Shown one piece after another: positions 12,347 to 25,130 of a DNA stretch of 64,000 nt. Below the pieces are notes generated by a model. It was not told the origin of the DNA. It saw only the letters and a list, made by a program, of their open reading frames with translations, and did not search any database. The stretch's first letter is position 1; every line of letters begins with the position of its first letter. The DNA is from Formicarius rufipectus (lineage: Eukaryota; Chordata; Aves; Passeriformes; Formicariidae). The stretch lies in the NCBI GenBank assembly GCA_013399695.1, contig VXAU01000928.1:232815-296814 (forward strand). Reading direction: 5' to 3'. The position numbers and the translations under genes were made by a program.

Positions 12347-13545
12347 AAACACATGCAGCACAGAAAAGAGACAATTATTAAGACAAATATTCCGTCTCAA
12401 TTCATTTTGTTCTTCATTTTCCCATCAGGAACGTAATAGCTAAATTTATAGTGTTGAGCCTGGGCTATAAATTTCATTATTTCCAGTGACTATATCAATT
12501 ACATCCCTTGAAAGGGACCCCAAGGCAAGGGGAGAAAATTGAAGACAAAAATCTTCAGAAGGGAGGATGTAGGAGGTAGAGGGAGAAAAGCATCCCCTCC
12601 CTGTTTTCTCCTTACTCATTCCCAATAAGCAGCACCTTTTCCCTGCGTAAAAGCCAGCTTAGTTTCCTGGAGCTCCAGCTGGGACCCAACACGGAGCAAC
12701 TGCAGTGCCAAGGGTGTCACTGCGGAAATAACCGCGGTGCTGCACACACAGGTGCTGACTCAAAAAGGGAGCAGGAAACAGTCTTGTCTGAATATAAATG
12801 CTATTTATTTTGGAGAAATTCAGTTGTCAGAGAGGAAAACAATGCATCGTTTTTTTAAAAAAAGAAACTGAGTAGACTACTCATCTCCTGTCCTTGAGAT
12901 GAAAAGGATTTATTTTTTTTAAAAGCTTCTTGCACTGGGACAGGCTTGAAAAAGGGAGAGCGTGGTGTCAAAGAAGTGTGTGCTGAGATGAGCAGTGGTT
13001 TCTCTGGCAACACCCACAACTTTTTTAAGGGTTTTACTATTTCTCCTTCTCTCTTAGTAAAAGTGAATGAATAAAGTTGGCTATTTTTTTTACAGTGGGA
13101 TTGTTTCCTTTCTGTGCCTCTCACCACGTCGCAGAGCTGGTCTGTGAAAGGCAGAGCAGATATGAAGGGAACACCAAAGCAGGAACCTTATTAATATGAA
13201 GGAAAAGGAGCTGTGTCAGGTGTTGAAGAGGTGGATGGTGCTGCAGGCCCAATATAGTTTAAAACTTTGTCCCAGATCTGTGCCACACTCAAACTTTTCA
13301 GTACTTCAGAAAAAATTGTTGTTAATATTTCCAAATGGCAGAGGCTGCTGGGCTCTCCTGTCACTGTACAGGAGAGCTGTGTAGGGTCCAGCTGTGTAAT
13401 TATTTCAGGTCCCTTCTGCACTGGAGCTATACCTATCTCCATGTCCATCTAATGGCTGCAGCTTTGTACCTTGGCTTGAATAACTTCCTCACCCAGAGGT
13501 TTACACCTTCAACACTTTTATTAGCAGTTTCTTCTATCCTCAGCC

Positions 13546-13569
13546 ATGGCTGCATCAATGGCTGCATCA
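13546..13569. repeat. 12-bp perfect tandem duplication
   Basis: atggctgcatca occurs at 13546-13557 and again at 13558-13569. It is a small slippage duplication outside any gene. Confidence 0.85.
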
Positions 13570-13914
13570 CTTTAAGCTGGTTTAATCTCCCTTGTAGGAT
13601 GGACCTTCTGCTCCCCCCAGGCTCCTTTGTAGCCTGTGCCTCTTCTCCTTGAAGGTTGATGTGATCTTCTTGCACAGAAGTGATGAGAGTTGCCAGAGGT
13701 GCCTTTCTCTACTGGAAAAGCTATGTGATGAGTTCTGGCATCATATTGGTCTTCCAAGTGGTGAAATTCCCAGTTAGAAATTCTTGTTTCCTCCTCCAGT
13801 GCATCCTCTCTGTGTCTGGTCTTGAGCCTGGGAGACGGAAGAAGAAGTGCAAGGAGGAGAAGGGAGATGGTGTCCTCTGGAGATACGAAGCTCAGGAAAG
13901 GGTAGCACAGTCCT

Positions 13915-14225
13915 GAGACTTGTGCTCCAGCTCCTTCCCCAGCTCTGTTACCCTTCTCTGGATGCAGTCCAGCATCTCAATAACTTTCTTGTCATGAGGG
14001 GCCCAAAACTAAACACAGGATTTGAGGTGTGACCTCAGCAGTGGCCAGTACAGGGGGACAGTCACCACCCTGGTCCTGCTGGCCACGTGATTGCTGCTAC
14101 AAAAGGAGATGCCATCGGCTATCTTGGCCACCTGGGCACACTGCTGGGCACTTTCCCAGCTCTGTCCCCAGTCCTGAGCTCTTCTTGATTGACCAGTGCT
14201 GCTCCCACCTCCCTGCTGGAACCTG
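13915..14225 (-). mobile_element. CR1 LINE fragment, upstream part of the 3' region
   Basis: Read on the minus strand, this matches a CR1 segment lying further from the 3' end than most copies here. The + strand shows the hallmarks ctggatgcagtccagcatctc, gaggggcccaaaac, gaggtgtgacctcagcagtg, tacagggggacagtcac, tggtcctgctggccac and cttggccacctgggcac in the order expected for reversed CR1. The last part (after about 14152) is only loosely similar, so the far boundary is uncertain. The terminal ATTCTRTG tail is absent, so both ends are truncated or decayed. Confidence 0.75.
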
Positions 14226-17200
14226 TCCTGGTGCCCCTCTACACCTTTCCTTGATATGTGTTTATTTTTCTTAATGCATGGTCAATACCCCAAAAAATAC
14301 TGAATAAGAAGAGTTACTTGCTATCTCCATCAATAATTTCCTTCCTTTTAGTGCCGTGCCCTTCAGTTTCTGTTGAGACTTATACCCATGTCACAGATTC
14401 TACTAAATCCTGTCTTCTTAAGCTTAGCTAATGACAAATGCTCTATGGAAATCTGGATGAAACCTGCTGCATCTCATTTGCCTAGAAAACCTTTCAAGGA
14501 AAGACAGCAGGTTGGGGGGGTGCAGTGTGTTGTGCTTGTGATAAATAGTGAACTTAATGAAGATTGCCGGTGGACAGCATTGTGTGCCTGAGTCCTTTGT
14601 TTCCCCCAGTGTAAGATGGATGGTGGGATCCAATATTTCCTCTGTGTTTCTGTCTTGCAGAATTGTCCACCCTGTCGTTCAGCCCTCTGCTCCTGAGCAG
14701 GGGCTGCCAATTTGTGCCAATAGCAATTTCCCACCTCCCCCATTCCTACCTCGGGGGAGTGGATCTTGAGATATTTTTTTAATGTATTAGTTTATAATTA
14801 AAGGATATTGTATTAAGAGCATTATGAGAAGACCTGCCTTACGTCCATAAATACTTCTCTTTTTTTCCCAACTCACTGGGAAAGCTTTAAAAACATCCTC
14901 TTGGAAATTCATGCAGATGATATTTAGACATGCAGATATGCACTCCTGTTTTGCATGAATGTTTGACCTTGGGCAGAGCTGTTCAATGCAGGATGGATGT
15001 GTTGTGGCTGCATTTAATCATCTGAAGCAGAGATGAAGCCTTGAAAAACCACATAGACCCAATTCCCAATTCCCAGCCTCTGGATGGTAATGAACTTCTG
15101 AGAAATAGCTAATCAATAAATTGAACAAAAGACTCAGGCAGCTAAACCACTTTGTCAGGGCCTTAATTACAATTGCAGAAATAAATCGGGAGGGGGGTGG
15201 TGGTGCTTGGGAGCCTTTGCCTGACAAAACTAACCCTTTACTCTCACGAGCTCACCCTCTGCAAACTCAGCAGCCTTGTGAGAGCACCGAGCCTTTGTGT
15301 GGGTGTTCACAGGGATCTCTGCGTGGGCAAAGGACCCCAAACAGGACAGTCTGGGCTATCCCTGTCTTCTGAAGCTACTGGAGGAGCCGCAGTGAGCTTC
15401 TGCATAGCAGGAGGGGCTCTGTTTCCTCCTTTCCACAGGAAAGACACGAGGATGATCCAAAGCAGCAGGCCATGCCAGGGCAAGCTGGGCTGTTTCACCT
15501 GGGGAGAAAACTGAACATTTAGGGCCAGATGCAGCCAGCAGGATCAGGAAGGATATCTGAGGACAGATAGGAGAGACAAGAACCAGTGGCCCTCTTAGCC
15601 TTCTATCCCTCAGGCAGGTTTCCCAGTCGTGCCATCCCTTGCCAGCAGCAGGAGTGGTGGAGGCTGCCAGTGGAAGCCTCCGAGGTTTGCCTGTCCTGGG
15701 CTCGGTGACAGCAGCAGGCATTGCACGTGCATCTCTCCTGGCAGCCTGTGCTGCAAAACAAAGGCTCAGATCCTTGGGGATTGTCTCAGAGCCATGGGTT
15801 TGCCTAAAGAAATATTAGAGAACAGCAGTGTGTCCAGGTTGATGGGAGGGTGGGAGGTGTGCGGGTGCGTGGCTGTGTGTGGCACGGGCTCCAAGGGCAC
15901 ATGGGCATGAGGAAAAAGGACAATCTCGAGGAGCTTTGGGCTTTTTGAGGGGTAACCCTGTGGTCTGGGCACCGTGGTGCTGAATTACCCTTTGGGAGTC
16001 CAGAGGAGCAGTAATGCCTTAAAGGAGTGTGTCCTTGGGTGCACAGAGTATTTAAATTGGACAGAGCAGATTATTTCGTGGGACAAATTTAAACCCTGAG
16101 CAGGGTGCAAGAAGCTGGGTTGGGTCCTGTGTGAGCTGCTCCTCACCCATGCAGGGGAGGTGGTTGGTAACAGGGTCACTGTCCTCCTCTTCCTCACCTT
16201 CCACAGCCTTTGGGCTTAGCAGAAGGGAGGGGTTTTGTTTCCTTAATGAAAATCCCTGGTAAGACAAGATGGTTTCTCAGGAATGGCTATTCACTGCAGT
16301 TTGGTGGCTCCAGCTGCTGAGATCCTCAGGGCTAAATAGAACTTGGCCACTTTCTCTTGGAGGGCAGGCACGAGAGTTCAGAGCACACTGGGACCACAGC
16401 ACCCTATTTTTCTGTTGCAGGCACTGGGGTTCCACATCAAACAACATCCCAGAGCCCAGGCACAGTTTCTGGGGGGACACAGTGCTGAGGTGGTGGCTGT
16501 GACCCACACCAGTACGAGTCTGAGAGCAGCAGACCTGAGAGAAGGATGGCAGCAGTGTAGGCTGCAGGTATTGCCCATCCAGGAGGCAGTTACAGCCCAA
16601 AGCAGGGTGAGGACAGCTCATTTTCCTGTTGGTAAAGGGTCAGCTTATGCTTACCTGCAACAGTGAGAAATCTGGTTGTGTGAATCCTCTTGAGCTTGTA
16701 AGAGATCTACATGGCTGGGAGAAACATGAGTTCATGACCATTTTGGAACCTTTCCCCCAAACCTTAACCCCGGAGTCTGCAAAAGAGCAAACCCCAGGTG
16801 CCATAAACCCTGTAGCAGCCAGAGAACATCTCATGTTGTCAAACTTCGACAAGTTTTAGGGGTTTGCTGGCTCAGGGCCTCGCTGAAGGAGGAGTTAGCA
16901 CTCCTGCCTTCCTGCCAGCCTGGCTCCCGTTCCCTGCCTTTCTCAGGGAGCTGCTCTGTAATGAGGCAGCAGCCGCTGCTGGTGACATGAAACTGCAGGG
17001 AATCAGCTCTGTGTGAGCTGCCCTGCCTTTGTGCCCAGGTTCTTCCTGAAGCAGCAGATAAATCTCCATCCCGGCACAGCGGGATCGCTCACAGAGCAGT
17101 GCCCGGGACGTGAGTGAGTTGCTGCTGTCGGTGCTGTGTTTACTGCACAGATAAAATATTTACAGCCCCGTCTCGGGTGTGAGATGTGACTCGTCCAGGC

Positions 17201-18500
17201 CTCATGAAGGTCACAGGAAAGTCAGTAAAATTTATTGATGGTTTATAGCACTTGTGTGTCGGAAAGCAAGGTTACAGTGTTATACACCTACACGGGCAGG
17301 CAGGGAGGGCTGGAGAGAGGCAGGAGTGGAAGCAGCTTGGTGTGTATCATTGCCTTGGCCCCCCAAACCTGGGTGTTATTTTTAATTAAATGATAAGCTC
17401 CAAAAAGCAGAGCGTGTGCAGGGCTGCAGCCCCACGTCTCAGCAGCTGAGCAAATGACATGTTTGCTGTGCTGATGCTGAGCCCTTCAGAGCAAGCAGGG
17501 GGTTCAGGTTGTGTTCGTGGCTGTGTGCACTGGGGTTTGTGTAGGCAAGTCTTATTCTGCTATGGGAAGAGTGGTCAAGGCATGCTTGCCTCTCCCTTCT
17601 CATTAATTCTGATTTCTGCCAGTAACTTGGAACTAAGATTGCACTGTACTGCATGTGGGAGGAATAATCAGCAATAAGATGGCTTCAGCCTTGGACAACT
17701 GGGAGCCCTCTGGACATGCAGAGCTGAGAGCAGCTGGGAGAATCTTGAGTTCCCAGGTGTCTGGGCAGCCTGCTGTGGGCATAGTGGGCTGTTCTCAGCC
17801 CCTTCTGAAACACACTCTCTATAGGTGTCTTCCTTCCCTCTGGGTTGCTCCTGCACCCCAGGAACTCTCTGCTGCTTTATTCTCCTCTTGCCCTGAAAGA
17901 CTGGAAGCAAATGGATTGGCATTTGTGATGCCCTCTGTAAGGACCAGCACGTGTTAAGGGCAATGAAACACCAAGCTGGTCTTAGGAAGCCTCTTGTCAG
18001 AAGCCCATGAAAATAACTTGGCAGAACACACAAGATTCAACCTCCTGTTCCAGATGTCACAGGCCAAGCCCACAGAAAATGGGCTTAGTGTATCTGCCTG
18101 CTTTGCCTTTCCATTTGCTGTCTCCTGTCCCCCCTGCCCCATGGATGGGCAGGGTAAAACACTTGGTGTTCTTCTCCTTTCAAAGAAAAGGACGTGGCTA
18201 CCTGTGGGAGAGGACACCCAGTTCCCAACCTCCTGAAATGGAGCTGGTGCACACTTTGTTCTTCACAATATAATTTGCATTTCAATGAACCACGATAAAA
18301 ACACGGTGTTTGAGGCTGTGATGGCAGGAACACATTCACAGCTGGCTCAAACAGAACAGATGCTGTCCAGGCGAGTTTGGGAGTCAGGGCAGAGCAGCTG
18401 ATGGGAGCAACAGGCACAGAAACCTGCCTTTTTCTAAACAAAACCCTTTGGGCTCTGTTGGTCCTTGCCACTGTCTTTCTCTTTGGAGGACTATGAAGTG
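14226..18500. other. Unique non-coding DNA, no gene seen
   Basis: No CR1 copy, tandem array or gene is recognised. GC-rich intervals (15.2-15.9, 16.3-16.6 and 17.7-18.3 kb) give short overlapping open frames on both strands without domains. The interval 14.77-14.95 kb is AT-rich, with words such as ataattaaaggat and atttagacatgcagatatgca. Confidence 0.55.
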
Positions 18501-19100
18501 CTTAGTTTTGAACCACAGCTTTTCATTTAATAAGGAAGGTTGGAAGCCAGATCAATGAGAAATACAAGAAGACGCTGGAAATTAAGTGCTACCTGTTTCT
18601 ATCAGTTCCTGGTCCTGTTTATAACCTGATAATAGAAAGGCTTCTCTGTGATCTTATTATTGAGAAGGTTTGAGTCTGAGCATGTCATAAAACCCAACCA
18701 GCTTGGTGGTTAATAACACCCTACGAACAGAAACACAGCACTGCAAAGTTAAGACTGGCCATGAGTTCCCACTGGGAGGAGAGCATCTTCCTGCAAATTC
18801 CTTCTCTCTTGGTGACCTCAGCCTAAGGAATGATCTGTTGGAAACCGAAGGCGTCTGTCTGATCTGCTGCCGGGGAAAGGAAATCTTGAGAACATTTGAC
18901 AAAGAACGCGGAGTTGAAATTAAATATCGTAATGATATAAAACAGTAAGCAGATCTGCTTGACAGCCTTGACAGCTATTTGTTATAGAAAACAGCGTTTA
19001 TGATGTCAGTCCTATAAGGGAATGTGTTTGAATTAAAATAATTACAGCAGATAGTACAACAAAGACTCCCTGTAGTCAATCATCCTTCACAAATACACTG
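18500..19100. promoter_or_regulatory. Candidate conserved non-coding element
   Basis: This repeat-free block has balanced composition and none of the decay typical of the neighbouring spacer. It includes ttgacagccttgacagc, a near-repeat carrying two TGACAG words (MEIS/TGIF-type), and taaaataattacagcag near 19036. An 81-codon open frame (18703-18948) lies inside and starts at a TTG, not an ATG. I do not call it coding. Confidence 0.25.
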
Positions 19101-21690
19101 TACAAAACCTTCCCAAATGAGTGAGGGAAACACAGGGACTAGAGGCTGGCAAATAAATACCAATAAGAAGCTGCACTAGCAAGTCAAGAGGCTGCTTTCA
19201 GTCATCATATTTCCTTTTCTTTTCAAACCTAGGGGAGACAAATGAGGATTTTATATTTTTTCTTTTCTTTCTTTTTTTTTTTTTTTAATATAGGTATTTG
19301 CTCTTTCAGCTTTCACCTGCTTCCAGATAGGGAATTGTAAATCCTTCTGGAAGTGATGCAGAGACTTGTTCAGCTTTTGGGTTATTTCTTGTATTGCTCC
19401 TTTCCATGTGCCCACTGCCACTGTCGAGTATCATGCTTTTAAGGAGATCACATTGGTGAGCCTTCTGCTAAAACAAAAAACACCTGCAAAATATCTTGTC
19501 CTTAGTATGTGCACACTGCATGCAGCAGTGTCTTCTGGGCAGAGCTGGTAAGAACAAGATAAAATGAAGGTTGTGTAGCAGTTCCCAGTTTTGAGTATAA
19601 AATCCTGCCCTGCAGTTGTGCAGGCTCTACTTCAGCTTTTATCAGATGGGTGGGTTTCTCTTAGCTCGGGCAAAGTGGTTCAACTACCTTTCAGGAGATT
19701 TGGAAAGGGGGTAAAGTCTCTGCTCTACCCACTAAGAGTTAAAAAAACCCAACAAAAGTCAGAATACTGCGGTGTCCAATGTCTCTGAAAATCTCCTGTC
19801 TGTCCACCTCATTCAGCAGAGCCTGAGCCTTGCCAAGGGAGGGGTGACCCTGCTGCTGGGAATGCAACTCCTATGCTCTGTTGAGGAACCCACTTGCAAT
19901 TGCAGCTTTTTATAGTTAAAATAGAATGTATTTTGCAATCTTCACAGGGAAGTACTAGCACTGAAAAACTGAAATCAATGGGGATTTTATCCTTGCCAAG
20001 TGTGCTTCAGCTTCGTGTCTTATTTTTAAGAGTATTCCTGAACATGTACATATCCCTAAAAGTGGTGCATCAGTGGCACTTTTGCTGATGAGTTTAGTTT
20101 TATTCAAACCCCTAAATTTGTACCCTTCCAACTTTTGATTTACATTGCATGTAAATTGCTTAGCAAGTTGGATAAAAGGAGGCAGGAGAGGTACTTTTTT
20201 TCCTGGGAATTTCAAGTGTTTTGCAGGTTTGCAACACTGGCACTTTTTGTCAGCATTTTTTTTTTGTCAGCTCTTGCATAAAAGCAATTACCAGCACTTC
20301 TTTCTCTCCTTTCTTTTGTTGGCTCCTGGTCAGCCCTTCCCACCAGCATATTCATTACAAATCTGTGCTCTTGGCTGCCCAGCTGGTGTTTTCACAGGTG
20401 TGTTAGGAGGGAGTGCAGTCAAGAGAACAAACCAGCAGAGTTCCAGTGAAAGGAGCAGAGATAACATGGTATTGTTTTCCTTCTGCATTCCACGCTGTTC
20501 CCATTCTTCCCAAGAAATGCTGTCCCTACCTCTTTTGCCTCTGCATTTCTGCTGCCAAGTATTCTCTTTATAGCTTAATCCTGCTATGGAGGTTTGACAA
20601 ATGAAAAGAGACACTCCAAAAAAAAAAATTTAAAAATTGGTCCAGCCTTGTTTTCTCTGACTGCTTTAAAGTGAGAGAGCTTCAGATAGTGGCCTGGTGA
20701 TCTTCTGGGGCTTCTGAGTCCCATCAGTCCCAATGAAAATAAGTTATATCCTGCCTTTTTCATCCCAGCAGCAACTAATGTGTCAAGATCAAAAGTGAGC
20801 CCTCTCCTGCTGCCCGTGGCTGTGATCCATGACCTGGCCCTCTGCTCCTGCTGTCACACACATCAGCTGTTTCTGTGTGTGACACCCCCAGGCACTGGAT
20901 CAGCTGCTCTGAGGGGTTTATTGCTCTTTAATTTGCTGAGATCTGACCGAGCTTAGGTGAGCCCCTCTCAGGTTCACAGTTCTCAGGCAGTTTGGCATCA
21001 CTCTGCCTCAGTTTTGCCTGTGCTGCACAGAAGCAGGAGATACAGGTGAAGTCCTTCCCTGGGTTAGGCTGGAGTCTAAGGGACAGTCTATCTCTGCCTG
21101 ATAAAGGGGTGTTTTATGCCTCATTTTTACATCAGTTGAACCCTTGAGCCTCAACATCTCTGGACACAGGCAATGAGTATCATTGCTGGCCTGGGGTTGA
21201 GGGGCAAGCCTGGAAAAGTGATTCTGGAGGTCACTGCCGCCACCTGTGCAAGCCCTGTGTCAGGAGGTGCTTGCCCTGTCTTGTCTGCTCTGCCAGCAGC
21301 TTAAGAGATTCCTACAGCAGGGGTTGCATCAGGATCATCGGGGCCATCAGTAAATTCCTGCAGTGTGAATTTGCTCATTTGTATTATTCCTTTTCCCTTC
21401 TGCAGCCTCCTGGGGCAGCGTTTTCCAAAACTACGAACCAGGGGCTGAGGCCTGTCCCTCTTTCAGCCCAGAATTTGCCTTTGTGCCACCTACAATGAGG
21501 AGTTTAATTTAATTCCCTGGAGGCTGTGAAAGTTGGGAATCTCCGTGCCATCTTGGGTCTGCAAAAACCAGCAAAGAGCTCCACAACCACGAAACCTATG
21601 CTGCATGGCTTTACGTTTCTTGGCTCCACATACTTCCAGTGAAACCCTCAATGCTATTTAAGCGCTGGGTGGGTTGAGAGTCTTTTTTTT
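19101..21690. other. Unique non-coding DNA with one T-rich tract
   Basis: No gene is supported. A T/C tract lies at 19250-19286. The open frame at 20145-20573 (142 codons) and its minus-strand mirrors have no domain and are read through T-rich sequence. Confidence 0.55.
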
Positions 21691-22060
21691 CTTGGTGCGT
21701 AGTTTAATTACAGTGTGGCTGTGCACTGGCTCTCCATTAATAATACAGTGAATTTCAGCAGCAGATTAAATTTCTCTAAAGTAGTAAATTGCAGGGGAAA
21801 GTGGAGGAAAGTCATGGTCGAGGAAAATAAGTACATTATAGGTCCTTTATTAGATAGAAGCCCATGGCATCAGGCAGACGGGTTCTTACAAACACACACA
21901 TATGAGAAAAACAGGGACTGCATCAATCAGCTTATCAAAATCACTTAAAAGTAATGGGCTTCTGCTGAATGTGTGGAGTGCAATAAAACATCAGTGTAAG
22001 GCTGGGCGTATATTAACTGGCACAGAGAGATTAGGACATGTCCATTACCGAGCTTCCTTC
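21690..22060. promoter_or_regulatory. Candidate conserved non-coding element
   Basis: A dense series of regulatory-type words lies here without repeats: TTTAATTA at 21703-21710, ccattaataatac near 21734, ATCAATCA at 21922-21929 (a PBX/HOX-like core) and gcttatcaaaatc near 21930-21942. The sequence is AT-rich but not low-complexity. Confidence 0.3.
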
Positions 22061-23019
22061 TGCTGGCTGCAGAGAGGTCCACATTCCTCCCTAATGTGTC
22101 CCTCAACCTCCACCCCCCTCCCAAATTTATTTTATTACCCTTGTTATAAGCAGGCACACTATAAAATTACATTAGAGGCAGAACAGCCACATGAGAGATG
22201 CTGACTCTGCCCTGAACATCAAATGTACTTCATAAGGGCTATGTAAATACTTTGCTAATCCAGTGCCATTCAAGAATACAGAAGAAATGAAAAGTGGGTG
22301 AAAGCCCTGTGCAAGCACTCCTTGTGTCCTGCTGGGTCCCCTTCCACAGCACCTTCCCCTTCCAGCATCCTTGTGCTTTCCATCCTGTCCCTGGCTGAGC
22401 CTTGGGTTGGCCAATGGTTGGTACTTGGGCAAACATTCACGGAGACAACCCCTGGCATGGGCAGGTGAAGGCTTTCCTCAAGAGACACAGGGTTCCAGGG
22501 AGTTAAAAGTTCAGCTCATGTTCAAACAGCCCAGTGTGATGTGTGTGCACAGAGCCAGGAGGGGGTGGAGGAGCTGAGATGCACAGGGATGGGAGGGCAC
22601 CTCAGGATCTGAGCTTTCTGTCACCAACTCACTTTATATGGAGGTACCAGTGCTTCATGGGTGAATAACACCAATTTTAAAATGCCATTTAGCAGCTTTA
22701 GCCATTTGTGCAGGTATTGAAATGGAGAACTGTTAGTCCTACTGCAGCCAACTGGGCTGTGCCAGTAGGGGCTCAGGGATGTGGCTCCAGGGGGCTTGGG
22801 ACAGGCAGGAACTCATGTGCTGGATAGATGAGATACCAGAGGGGATGTGTGTGTGTGTGTGTGTACATGTATACATATGGCACCAGAAAATCATTTTTAA
22901 AGCCACTTTTTGGGCCCAGCAACTGCGCTTAAAATCAAATGAGAGATGAAGGAATTTTTCAACCCAAATCATAAGAGACCCTGGGGGGTCACACAGGATT
23001 ATGGACACTTATAACTAAT
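22061..23019. other. Unique non-coding DNA with a short (TG)n repeat
   Basis: No gene is supported. A (TG)n microsatellite lies at about 22846-22864, followed by tacatgtatacatatgg. The open frames at 22172-22577 overlap on both strands without domains. Confidence 0.55.
22846..22864 (+). repeat. (TG)n microsatellite
   Basis: About nine TG units followed by alternating purine-pyrimidine sequence (tacatgtatacatatg). Confidence 0.85.
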
Positions 23020-23300
23020 GCAAAATAAACAAGGCAAAATTATATGTAATTACTCCTAAAGTCATTTGCTTGTTTCAGTAATTGACCTGTGCATTCTTTA
23101 ATCTTTAATGCTCCTTTAAAATTCAGCCTCAGGGACCCATAACATTTATTGACGTTTGTCATGGTTAAGGCTCTGGAGGAACTGGGCTTTATTAGAAGTC
23201 TTCAAAGAAATATCAATTTAGGGATAAGCAGCATTAATATTTTGTACACAACATCATCTGCTTAGAAAGCTTCATTAGATTTCTTTACATCTTAGAAAAA
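23020..23300. promoter_or_regulatory. Candidate conserved non-coding element
   Basis: GTAATTAC (23046-23053, palindromic), TAATTGAC (23079-23086), tctttaatctttaatgc near 23096-23111 and cagcattaatattttg near 23229 lie in a repeat-free AT-rich block. The closely spaced TAAT cores suggest homeodomain binding. This is inference only. Confidence 0.3.
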
Positions 23301-23988
23301 GCAAGGGATGGCTAAAAGGGCAGTGCTGGGAGTGGCTCAGCTGAACCCACTTCTGCTTTAGTGGATTTTGCTAATAAAAATACAAGGTGATGTTTTAATG
23401 CAATTTTAAAGGTTGAGACACTGATGAGTCTGTTCATGGTCTGTCCTAAGCTGGATGGAGAGGACATCAGCAGTGCTATTGAAAGAGCAGTTCTCTCTGA
23501 CACAGACTTGCTGGGTGACCTTGTCAAGTGTCACTTCCATTTTCCTTCTGCAAAACCTTGTCCTCCTGTCCCTGTCAGAGGAAGTGAAGTTCACAAACCA
23601 TCTTCAAACATTATGGAACCTCCAGTTCAGGGCCACTGCACATGTCTGAGTGTCCACAGGGTTTGGTGGGCACTTTCTGTAGATGTTTTCCACTCAAATT
23701 TTGTTGTTGGAGAACATCTTGCAAAAAAATCCCAGCCAGCTAGGGAGCACCAGTGATGTGCAGCCTGACTGTACATATGGCTGTTACCCTCAGAAAGGTG
23801 TTCATTTTGCCATTCATATCCTGGAGAGGGATATGTGTTGGGAGAACAAAGTTCCTTGAATATGAGAAGCTGGGAAGATATTGCAATTAGCTCAGAAAGT
23901 TTGTGCTGTTGTACACAAGTACTGGTCTCTCTCAGTCATTGGAGAACTGTTTTGTCAAGTAATGGCTTGGGAGAAGCAAGCAGTTCAT

Positions 23989-24242
23989 CAAATCCTAGAA
24001 TGGCTTTGGTTGAAAGGGATCTTAAAGATCATCTTGTTCCAACCCTCTGCTAAGGGCAGGGACACCTTCCACTGTCCCAAGTTGCTCCAAACCCTGTCCA
24101 GCCTGGTCTTAAACTCTCCAGGGATGGGGCAGCCACAGCTTCTCTGAGCAAATTGTTCCTCACAGGGACGAATTCCTTCCTAATATCCAATCTAAACCTC
24201 CTCTCTGTCAGTGTGGAGCCATTCCCCTTGATGAGTGTGCCT
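23989..24242 (-). mobile_element. CR1 LINE 3' fragment
   Basis: The minus-strand CR1 tail. On the + strand it begins with a decayed terminal unit (aatcctagaatggctttgg). It continues through gggatcttaaagatcatcttg, a gggcagggacaccttccact block, a cctgtccagcctggtctt block, gatggggcagccacagcttctctg, taatatccaatctaaacct and gtggagccattcccc. Similarity stops at about 24235, where the element is 5'-truncated. Only the 3' untranslated part is present. Confidence 0.92.
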
Positions 24243-25130
24243 TGAGCAGGTTGCCACATTGTTAGCAGCAGTTGACATTTGTGCTTCCCTGACTGGACAG
24301 GGGAGACATGGGATCCTCTCCAAGCAGCCACTCTGGGAGCTTCCACCGCCTTCTGTTCAGGATCCTGGGGCTGCTCCTCAAAGGGCTGTGTTCGGATGCC
24401 AAATGTGAGGGTGCACTGAAGTCCTACCTTCTTTACTCTTCCCCCCTGGGCAAAGGCTCTTATTAAAAGGTTGATCTGTCATCCAGGACTGGGTTGACTT
24501 TACTCCAGCTTTGGCACGAAGAACCATTTTTCCTTTTCTTTCCTGGGCTGAGTCAGGCCACCCACAGTGTTTTGGGCTTCTTGTTGGTGTGTCTTCTCCT
24601 CTTCCTCAGTCCTTGCACTCCTTCTCCATCAAACCAGTGAAACCACCAACTGGAAACCCCTCTTACACTGAAAATGAGGCTCACCAAAGGACATTTCTAA
24701 GGAATTTGTCCTACTTTTCTTGGAAGGGAAAAGGATCCAAGTATTCTGTTAAAGAAATGAGAGCTTTAACAGTAGGTGTGGTGCTGTTGGAGTAATGGAC
24801 TTGTGTTTAGATAGAGGCCAGATTGGGAACCCTTGTGACTGAGCAGTCATTTTCAGAAACACTCAGGTTGCTGCCAGCAAGGCTCCTGGTGGATGTAAGG
24901 TTTGGGGACATCAGCAGTGCTCTTAGGGAGCTTAAACGTGGTCTCTCAAGAGCCATCCCCGCCTCTTCACCTGGTGTGAGAACAGCTAAGCTGCCATCAG
25001 CTGATGCTTTTGAAGGGAGGTGCTCTGTTTGTCTTTCACGGAGACAGCTCTCCCTGCCCCAGCCTCAGCCGTGCCAGAACAAGGTTTCCAGCAGAGTGGC
25101 AGAGTTGAGCTGCCTCTCGCACTAAGCACC
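24243..25130. other. Unique non-coding DNA, no gene seen
   Basis: No gene, repeat or motif cluster is recognised. Short open frames (94-100 codons) at 24511-24795 and 24823-25125 lack domains. Confidence 0.5.

Larger units (their letters stand above)
5713..13914. other. Unique non-coding DNA, long repeat-poor stretch
   Basis: About 8 kb with no recognisable gene or CR1 copy. The contents that can be named are the simple-sequence tracts at 6931, 12222 and 12303, the compound inverted repeat at 8281-8313 and the 12-bp duplication at 13546-13569. GC-rich intervals (5.9-6.1, 7.6-7.9 and 9.3-9.7 kb) give open frames up to 139 codons, but these have biased composition and overlap on both strands, so I do not call them genes. 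Confidence 0.55.

Noticed and set aside
18703..18948. 81-codon frame ending near a GTAAGC word, as an exon
   Set aside because: It starts at TTG, has no acceptor site that I can defend upstream and no recognised domain. It is kept only as a low-interest check.
20145..20573. 142-codon + strand open frame
   Set aside because: It is read through T-rich sequence, giving Phe/Leu/Ser/Cys-rich product with no domain. No start or splice context supports it.
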